Shown: positions 7,749 through 12,918 of the stretch, one piece after another
Position numbering within the stretch: the first letter of the stretch is position 1
Layout of the letters: every line of letters starts with the position of its first letter
NCBI GenBank assembly: GCA_013695715.1
Contig: JACCZZ010000290.1
Location: 1-12,918 of the forward strand
From: Chitinophagales bacterium
Lineage (GTDB): Bacteria > Bacteroidota > Bacteroidia > Chitinophagales > UBA10324
DNA length: 12,918 nucleotides
Direction: 5' to 3'
Made by a program: the position numbers and the translations under genes
The notes under the pieces: generated by a model
What the model was told of the DNA's origin: nothing
Database searches by the model: none
The model's input: only the letters and a program-made list of their open reading frames with translations

Positions 7749-9992
7749 ATGCAGGTTCTAAGTAACATCTTCTACTCTTTTCCTTTTCAGCTCGTGTTGC
7801 TTCATCTGAGGAAGTACCTGTTCATGCTTGTGCCATGGCTTTTGCTCATCCTGATTGTTACAGGAAATCTTATGTCAAAATTGGGATTTCATTACCTTTT
7901 TCTCGATCCGGAATATTTCGGCAAGGTCAATTTCATCAGCTTCTTTCTCATCGGCATCGCTTTAGGTGGATTCATCTTTGTATGGAACATCACCAGCTAC
8001 ATACTGAATAGCTTTCGATTTCCTTTTCTTGCCACCTTCCTACGGCCATTTCTCCGGTATTCTATAAACAATGGTTTTTTTCCATTGCTATTCATGCTTG
8101 TTTATTTATTTGCCCTCATTCAGTTTCAATATTATTCAGAGCTGAAGTCATTTTATGAAGTGGTGATTTATCAGGTAGCACTGCTCAGTGGTGTTGGCCT
8201 CATGTTGATTGTATCAGCAACACAATTGCTGAATGTTCAGGTCGATCGATTCATCCAGCGTACGACCATAACCAGGAAAGTGGTGAAACGGAAAAGGATG
8301 GCTCGGGTTTCTGCCTTCCCAAAAAAATATCGCGACAAGTATTCACCTGAATTACGCGTAGATTACGTGCTCATTCACCCTTTCCGAGTCCGGCCGGTTC
8401 GTAGTGCCGGCCACTACCCTATTACAGAGTTGCAGAAAGTTTTTCGGCTACACCATAAGAATGCACTTATTATTGAGCTGGTCGCACTCGTCATGATTGT
8501 GATGCTCGGATTTCTATTGGAAATTCCTTTCTTTCAAATACCGGCTGCAGCGAGCATCCTACTGCTGCTCTCCATTTTACTTGCCCCTATTGGTGCTTTA
8601 TCTTATTGGCTGCGCTCATGGGCGGTTTCTGCAGTTATAGGATTGTTCATAATAGCAAACCTGCTTGTGAAGTTTGATTTCATCAACCATCGCAATAAAG
8701 CTTATGGAATGGATTACGGACATCCTGCTGCCTACAACCTCTCTGCCATCGAAAATGCAGTGACTTCTCAAACACTTGAAGAGGATAATCAAACCGGGTT
8801 GCTGATGCTTGATAACTGGAAACACAAAGTTGCGGGTTATTACCCTCCATTACAAAAGCCGCCCCTCATTATTGTGAATGCAAGCGGTGGCGGGGTAAAG
8901 GCAGCACTATGGGCATTCAGGCTTATGCAGGTTGCCGATAGTGCTACTGAAAATCATTTCTTCGATCACTGCGTTTTTATCAGTGGCGCCTCTGCAGGTA
9001 TGATTGGAATGGCCTACTATCGTGAACTGTACCGTCATAAAAGATTAGGAGATGATATCAATCTTCAAAACATACATTACAACGAAAATATTTCGAAGGA
9101 CCTTCTCAATGCCGTATCATTTACTTATGTAGTGAATGACCTCTTGTTTCCGTGGCACAGCTTCACAGTAAATGGTTCCAATTATATTAAAGACCGTGGC
9201 TATATGTTTGAAAAACGGTTAAACCAGAATACCGGTTTTATTATGGATCATTCTATGGCTGATTATGCTCCATTTGAAAAAAGTGGAAACATACCAATCA
9301 TGCTCTTTTCACCTACAATTATAGAGGACGGGCGGCGCCTTCTAATATCTTCCACGCCTCTTTCGTACCTCACAGAGCCATTTCAGCGTCGAACCGGATC
9401 AAACGAATTGAAAGTTGACGGAATAGAAATTCATTCCTTTTTTAAAAATCAAAATGGAGAAAACCTTCCTTTTCTAACAGCCTTAAGAATGAATTCTACT
9501 TTTCCATATATTTTACCAAACGTATATTTGCCTACCGATCCATCGGTGCAGGCGATGGATGCAGGCTTGAGAGATAATTACGGCTTTGAACCTGCATTTA
9601 GATTTATCAATCAATATAAAGACTGGATCAATAAAAATACTTCAAGAGTGATTATAGTACAATCGCGTGGTGATTATGAAAAAAATTATGACCCTATTGT
9701 AGACCAGCACCCGTCAATGATGAAAAAGCTGCTTGATCCTATAAACAGCCTTTATGCAATCTGGAGTGATTTTCAGGATTACCATCAGGATGAACTTGTT
9801 GGACTCACTGAAAATTGGCTGGATGTAGATTTGAATATTTTATCTTTCGAATACGTGCCGGAGCGCAAAGATCAGGTTGCATCCATGAGTCTTCACCTGA
9901 CAGCCAGAGAGAAGCTGAGCATTTTAAATACCATGAATAATAAAGAGAATCGGGGGAAATTAAATTTACTGGTTGCTTTATTGTCGCAGTAG
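7749..9992 (+). CDS. Membrane-anchored patatin-like phospholipase
   Basis: Patatin-like proteins are Ser-Asp dyad acyl hydrolases that usually act on phospholipids. From ATG 7749 the product has 747 residues. The N-terminal half has 6-7 predicted membrane helices, at about 23-41, 61-80, 109-127, 139-161, 239-258, 265-285 and 291-309. A basic soluble loop, rich in Lys and Arg, lies at about 170-230. The C-terminal half is the patatin domain: an oxyanion-type SGGGVKAALW (from Ser379), the nucleophile elbow ISGASAGMIG with Ser415, and MDAGLRDNYG with catalytic Asp604. All three elements are present, so activity is plausible; the lipid substrate is unknown. A TTG at 7635 would add 38 residues, but YSFPFQLVLLHLRK just after Met1 looks like the native membrane-proximal start, so I prefer the ATG. 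The gene is convergent with the cupredoxin-like gene. Confidence 0.9.
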   Translation: MQVLSNIFYSFPFQLVLLHLRKYLFMLVPWLLLILIVTGNLMSKLGFHYLFLDPEYFGKVNFISFFLIGIALGGFIFVWNITSYILNSFRFPFLATFLRPFLRYSINNGFFPLLFMLVYLFALIQFQYYSELKSFYEVVIYQVALLSGVGLMLIVSATQLLNVQVDRFIQRTTITRKVVKRKRMARVSAFPKKYRDKYSPELRVDYVLIHPFRVRPVRSAGHYPITELQKVFRLHHKNALIIELVALVMIVMLGFLLEIPFFQIPAAASILLLLSILLAPIGALSYWLRSWAVSAVIGLFIIANLLVKFDFINHRNKAYGMDYGHPAAYNLSAIENAVTSQTLEEDNQTGLLMLDNWKHKVAGYYPPLQKPPLIIVNASGGGVKAALWAFRLMQVADSATENHFFDHCVFISGASAGMIGMAYYRELYRHKRLGDDINLQNIHYNENISKDLLNAVSFTYVVNDLLFPWHSFTVNGSNYIKDRGYMFEKRLNQNTGFIMDHSMADYAPFEKSGNIPIMLFSPTIIEDGRRLLISSTPLSYLTEPFQRRTGSNELKVDGIEIHSFFKNQNGENLPFLTALRMNSTFPYILPNVYLPTDPSVQAMDAGLRDNYGFEPAFRFINQYKDWINKNTSRVIIVQSRGDYEKNYDPIVDQHPSMMKKLLDPINSLYAIWSDFQDYHQDELVGLTENWLDVDLNILSFEYVPERKDQVASMSLHLTAREKLSILNTMNNKENRGKLNLLVALLSQ

Positions 9993-9996
9993 AATA

Positions 9997-10023
9997 TAGT
10001 TTTGAAATAATTTCAAAAAACTA
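9997..10023. terminator. AT-rich bidirectional hairpin between convergent genes
   Basis: The 31-bp gap between two convergent stop codons contains TAG-TTTT-GAAA, a TAA loop, then TTTC-AAAAAA-CTA. The arms pair with a two-base A bulge, giving a stem of about 11 bp with A/T tracts on both sides. It could end transcription from either gene, but it lacks a GC-rich core, so its strength is doubtful. Confidence 0.45.
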
Positions 10024-10656
10024 TTACTCTATTATCATTATTCGTTTAGTCAGTAGCATATTTTTATATCGAACCGTAATCAGGTATATGCCTGAAGATA
10101 TATCTTCAGATAAACAAAAAAACTCATCGTGGTAACCTGGTGCAATGGTTTTATTCAGCAAAATCTTTTTCCACTTACCCGAAACATCACTCAATAGCAC
10201 TTCTACGGGTACTGTCTCATTAAGAGAAAATCTAATTGCGAATTTATTGCTGATAATGTTAGGGAACACAGAGAAATCAAACTGCTCATTCACCAGGCTT
10301 GAAATTCCAATTAATGAATTGACGGTGAATTGACCCTGCATTGATGGCAGATCAGGAACGCTGATGTAATAATACGTACCCGGAATAGTGATCACATATG
10401 TGAATGTTATGTTCATGCTGTCTAAGATTTCATTCCATGGTGTTGCACCTGCAGGTATTCCATTGGAAGTAGTCGTATGCAGCCCATCTAGCCATATCCA
10501 TTGGATGGTATCACCGATGTTGACATTGGTAAGAGTATCTGGTGAAAATTGAAAATCTCCGACTGTGATCGTGAATGATGCACCTTTTGAATGTGAGAGG
10601 CTTAAAAATATCAAAGCTGAAATAAGCAGTGTATACCGGCGTATCAATCTTTTCAT
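10024..10656 (-). CDS. Secreted cupredoxin-like protein with T9SS C-terminal sorting domain; copper site degenerate
   Basis: This 210-residue exported protein has three parts. The first is a signal peptide (basic MKRLIRR, hydrophobic 9-20, likely cleaved near 25). The second is a plastocyanin/azurin-like beta sandwich (about 27-112). The third is a type A T9SS sorting domain (about 127-210: FDFSVFPNIISNKF, SSGIYLITV, KRIMIIE). The cupredoxin domain has the usual first copper His in DGLHTTTS (His60) and a Met at 106. In the C-terminal ligand loop, YYYISVPDLPSMQG (95-108), the positions that normally hold Cys and His carry Ser99 and Asp102. The protein is therefore unlikely to bind type 1 copper. 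The T9SS domain should send it across the outer membrane to the cell surface or medium. Its function is unknown. It is transcribed towards the patatin-like gene and lies 57 bp downstream of hflX. Confidence 0.87.
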   Translation of the reverse strand: MKRLIRRYTLLISALIFLSLSHSKGASFTITVGDFQFSPDTLTNVNIGDTIQWIWLDGLHTTTSNGIPAGATPWNEILDSMNITFTYVITIPGTYYYISVPDLPSMQGQFTVNSLIGISSLVNEQFDFSVFPNIISNKFAIRFSLNETVPVEVLLSDVSGKWKKILLNKTIAPGYHDEFFCLSEDISSGIYLITVRYKNMLLTKRIMIIE

Positions 10657-10713
10657 TTGTCTTTAATAAGAATTAAGTTAATTAATATAAATTTGGATTG
10701 CTACCTTATAAAA

Positions 10714-11901
10714 TCAAAAGAAAGCAGCCTTATAAGGATATCTTTCCATGTACATTGCTTTCACTATATCATATACTTTAGTTCTTAATGCATCAATATT
10801 TTCTTTGTGCGTTGCGGAAATGAATATAGAATTTCCCTGAGTTTGCTTCGACCAGCTTTGCTTTAAATGAAGCAGCAATTCTTCCCTTACTTCCTGAGGA
10901 AGCAGCTCATCAAAGTTCTGGAGTTCATATAAATCCATTTTGTTGAACACCATGAGGATCGGTTTTTCGTGGGCCTTCAGATCCACAAGAGTTTCATTTA
11001 CCACCTTTATGTGATCCATAAACTGAGGATGAGAAATATCTATTACATGCAGCAGGATATCAGATTCACGCACTTCGTCGAGCGTAGATTTAAAGCTTTC
11101 TACCAGATGATGCGGAAGCTTGCGGATGAAGCCGACGGTATCACTTAGCAGGAAAGGCATCCTTTCCATTACCACTTTGCGTGTAGTGGTATCGAGTGTA
11201 GCGAACAGCTTGTTTTCAGCAAATACTTCTGACTTGCTAAGCACATTCATCAGCGTAGATTTGCCCACATTAGTATATCCGACCAATGCAACACGGATAA
11301 GCTCACCACGTGATTTACGCTGTGTCTGGCTTTGAAGATCAATTTTATCAAGTTCTTTTTTTAGCAAAGCGATCTGCTGTTTCACAATACGGCGATCAGT
11401 TTCAATCTCCTTTTCACCCGGCCCACGCATTCCGATGCCACCGCGCTGTCTTTCAAGGTGCGTCCACAATCCTTTTAAACGGGGCAGCAGGTATTGCAAT
11501 TGAGCCAACTCTACCTGTGCCTTTGCCTGGGCAGTGCGCGCGCGGTTGGCAAAGATGTCAAGTATCAGATTGCTGCGGTCAAGAATTTTAATTCTAAGCT
11601 CCTTTTCAATGTTATTGATTTGCGTGCCTGTGAGGTCATCGTCGAAGATGGCAAGATCAATCTCTTGAGCTTTCACATACTCTTTGATCTCATCAAGTTT
11701 TCCTTCACCTAAAAAGGTACGTGAATGTGGTGCCGCGAGCTTTTGCGTAAAACGTTTGACGGTGATGGCACCTGCAGTTTCGGCCAAAAAAGTGAGCTCA
11801 TCAAGATATTCTAAGGCCTGCTCTTCCTTTTGACCTTTTTGAATTAGACCAATCAGTATTGCTTTTTCTTTGCCGTGCTCAGGCTTTTTTATTAATGACA
11901 T
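10714..11901 (-). CDS. hflX: GTPase HflX (ribosome-splitting)
   Basis: HflX is a TRAFAC GTPase that binds the 50S subunit, splits stalled or heat-damaged 70S ribosomes and has a role in stress recovery. From ATG 11901 the product has 395 residues. An N-terminal HflX domain includes FLGEGKLDEI (63-72), then the family hallmark RQRGGIGMRGPGEKEIETDRR (151-171), followed by a helical linker. The G domain has G1 GYTNVGKS (208-215), switch I with FATLDTTTRKV (233-243), G3 DTVG (254-257) and G4 NKMD (320-323). A short C-terminal domain ends in YPYKAAFF. An upstream ATG at 11940 would add 13 residues (MRRKFYDNSPITC) without family similarity; I chose the internal Met because family members usually begin about 12 residues before the conserved KAILIGL strand. 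All GTPase motifs are intact. hfq is not adjacent, unlike in E. coli. Confidence 0.96.
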   Translation of the reverse strand: MSLIKKPEHGKEKAILIGLIQKGQKEEQALEYLDELTFLAETAGAITVKRFTQKLAAPHSRTFLGEGKLDEIKEYVKAQEIDLAIFDDDLTGTQINNIEKELRIKILDRSNLILDIFANRARTAQAKAQVELAQLQYLLPRLKGLWTHLERQRGGIGMRGPGEKEIETDRRIVKQQIALLKKELDKIDLQSQTQRKSRGELIRVALVGYTNVGKSTLMNVLSKSEVFAENKLFATLDTTTRKVVMERMPFLLSDTVGFIRKLPHHLVESFKSTLDEVRESDILLHVIDISHPQFMDHIKVVNETLVDLKAHEKPILMVFNKMDLYELQNFDELLPQEVREELLLHLKQSWSKQTQGNSIFISATHKENIDALRTKVYDIVKAMYMERYPYKAAFF

Positions 11902-12026
11902 ACAGGTAATTGGTGAATTATCATAAAACTTTCTCCGCAAGATAACGGATTAACAGAGACCATTAAAAAATGAAGGTATGATCAGCATCTGATTTCATGA
12001 TAAATAAAGTAAAATTGGTTCAACCT

Positions 12027-12491
12027 TTAACACGAAGATACTTGGGCAATAACCAAAATAATAAATGCACCTATTAAAATGATGGATCGGTACGCTTGAA
12101 AAAAGCGCCATCTCGCGCGCTTTTTATCCCAATCAGGCGGCAGGTCTTCGGGATTCCACTTACCCGTAGCTGAATTGACCGGCACGTTGAAAATTACAGT
12201 TGTCAATATCATTGTAGCTAATGCAATAACAGCAGCGAGGCGTAAATAATAAACAGTGTTTTCTTCCGTGGCAGACGATATGCAAAGCACCAGAGATAGT
12301 ATAAAGTTTAAGGGCATAAGCACCGGCATTATTCGTCCGAACGTTTTCAGCAACCCCTGCTGAAAGACAATTTGCTCTTTAGGCGGCAGCCGCTTGATAA
12401 CAGGATGCACAAATGCCCATGATGCGGACTCCGCACCTGCAACCCAGCCTGCTACCACAAGCGTTGCAATTTCCAATATCTGTGATGTCAT
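12027..12491 (-). CDS. DUF1772 / anthrone oxygenase-like membrane protein
   Basis: This 154-residue integral membrane protein has four predicted helices (about 7-25, 54-72, 82-103 and 133-150). Its conserved blocks match DUF1772: AGAESASWAFVHPVIKRLPP (18-37), QQGLLKTFGRIMPVLMP (44-60), FNVPVNSATGKWNPEDLPPDW (101-121) and RARWRFFQAYRS (125-136). A few members of this superfamily are fungal anthrone oxygenases, but for bacterial relatives the substrate and activity are unknown, and no polyketide genes are nearby. The loop with Asn, Asp and Trp residues between helices 3 and 4 is the most conserved part. The start at ATG 12491 gives a short N-terminus before helix 1. It stands alone, with about 104 bp upstream and about 125 bp downstream to hflX. 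Confidence 0.86.
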   Translation of the reverse strand: MTSQILEIATLVVAGWVAGAESASWAFVHPVIKRLPPKEQIVFQQGLLKTFGRIMPVLMPLNFILSLVLCISSATEENTVYYLRLAAVIALATMILTTVIFNVPVNSATGKWNPEDLPPDWDKKRARWRFFQAYRSIILIGAFIILVIAQVSSC

Positions 12492-12595
12492 GTAACTATT
12501 AAGGGAGTTGACTGAAACATTAAGGGTTTTAGCACAGCAATTTTCAATTGTATTATTTGAACATGGATATGATTCTGTTTATCGCTTCCACTGAT

Positions 12596-12918
12596 TTAAG
12601 GAGCATATTCATAACAACCGATGTCAGGAATTATGTCACGTGGCTTTCCATCAAGATCTATAAGGATTCCATTAGGTAAACCCGCATCAATGCATGGGGA
12701 TCCCTCTGCAAGATGATAGTCATCTTTTTCATTAGGATCAACAAAAATTGTTGGGTTTTCAGGCTCCTGAACTTTAATTATATTGACAAAAGAAGATGTA
12801 TCAGTATTTATCTCATTATTTACTTTAAGCAAGCAATGGTCAAAAAGAAAATTGAATGCTGCGCCTTCTATCTGATCCAGATCAAGCTCCTTTTCCAGAG
12901 AGCCATAAACAATGCAAT
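12596..12918 (-). CDS. C-terminal part of a beta-helix-type secreted protein (choice-of-anchor Q-like end), cut by window edge
   Basis: The reading frame enters from the right edge and runs 107 codons to a TAA at 12596. It begins CIVYGSLEKELDLD, then FNFLFDHCLLKV, and ends DDYHLAEGSPCIDAGLPNG, IDLDGKPRDI and PDIGCYEYAP. This ending (a dYHL-GSPCIDAG block, then DLDG-PR, then PDIG-YEY) is typical of right-handed parallel beta-helix surface proteins and lipoproteins in Bacteroidota, where it follows a run of pectate-lyase-like coils. No T9SS sorting domain follows the YEY motif. The N-terminus, any signal peptide and any catalytic residues lie outside the window, so no enzymatic function can be assigned. 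An internal TTG at 12832 is not the true start, because the frame is open upstream with family-like sequence. Confidence 0.8.
   Translation of the reverse strand, partial: CIVYGSLEKELDLDQIEGAAFNFLFDHCLLKVNNEINTDTSSFVNIIKVQEPENPTIFVDPNEKDDYHLAEGSPCIDAGLPNGILIDLDGKPRDIIPDIGCYEYAP

Noticed and set aside
12596..12832. 78-residue small protein starting at TTG 12832
   Set aside because: The frame stays open to the window edge with beta-helix-like sequence, so this is the tail of a larger gene.

Overview
This looks like an ordinary chromosomal segment of a member of the Bacteroidota, probably an environmental lineage. Four things point there: a secreted protein with a C-terminal type IX secretion (T9SS) sorting domain; a RecQ with an extra C-terminal helical domain after HRDC; starts without clear Shine-Dalgarno sequences; and a TAnnTTTG-like promoter core ahead of recQ. 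The tRNA gene does not encode its CCA end. I cannot name a genus.

Layout. The left edge (1-824, minus) holds the N-terminal two-thirds or so of a malic enzyme (maeB-like), cut by the window. A gene-poor block follows, with a frameshifted relic of a LytTR response regulator (about 1053-1441, plus). Next come an intact tRNA-Pro(GGG) (1567-1640, minus) and ruvB (1730-2758, minus). Between ruvB and the next gene lies the decayed C-terminal part of an IS110-family transposase (about 2832-3274, plus). Then arabinose-5-phosphate isomerase (kdsD/kpsF, minus) and recQ (plus) diverge from a 304-bp intergenic region. To the right on the plus strand are a small MmcQ/YjbR protein and a large patatin-like phospholipase with 6-7 N-terminal membrane segments. 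That gene converges, across a 31-bp gap containing an AT-rich hairpin, on a small secreted cupredoxin-like protein with a T9SS sorting domain. hflX, a four-helix DUF1772 membrane protein and the C-terminal end of a beta-helix-type secreted protein complete the minus strand to the window edge.

How the genes relate. ruvB and recQ serve recombination and repair, kdsD serves Kdo/LPS synthesis, hflX serves ribosome rescue, and maeB serves central metabolism. These genes mostly have their own intergenic regions, often on opposite strands, and nothing resembles a multi-gene functional cassette. I see no CRISPR array, defence island, prophage, biosynthetic cluster or clearly new system. The observations most worth following are a cupredoxin that has lost the Cys and second His of its copper site, two gene relics in the non-coding blocks, the membrane-fused patatin, and a lysine-rich N-terminal extension on RecQ.
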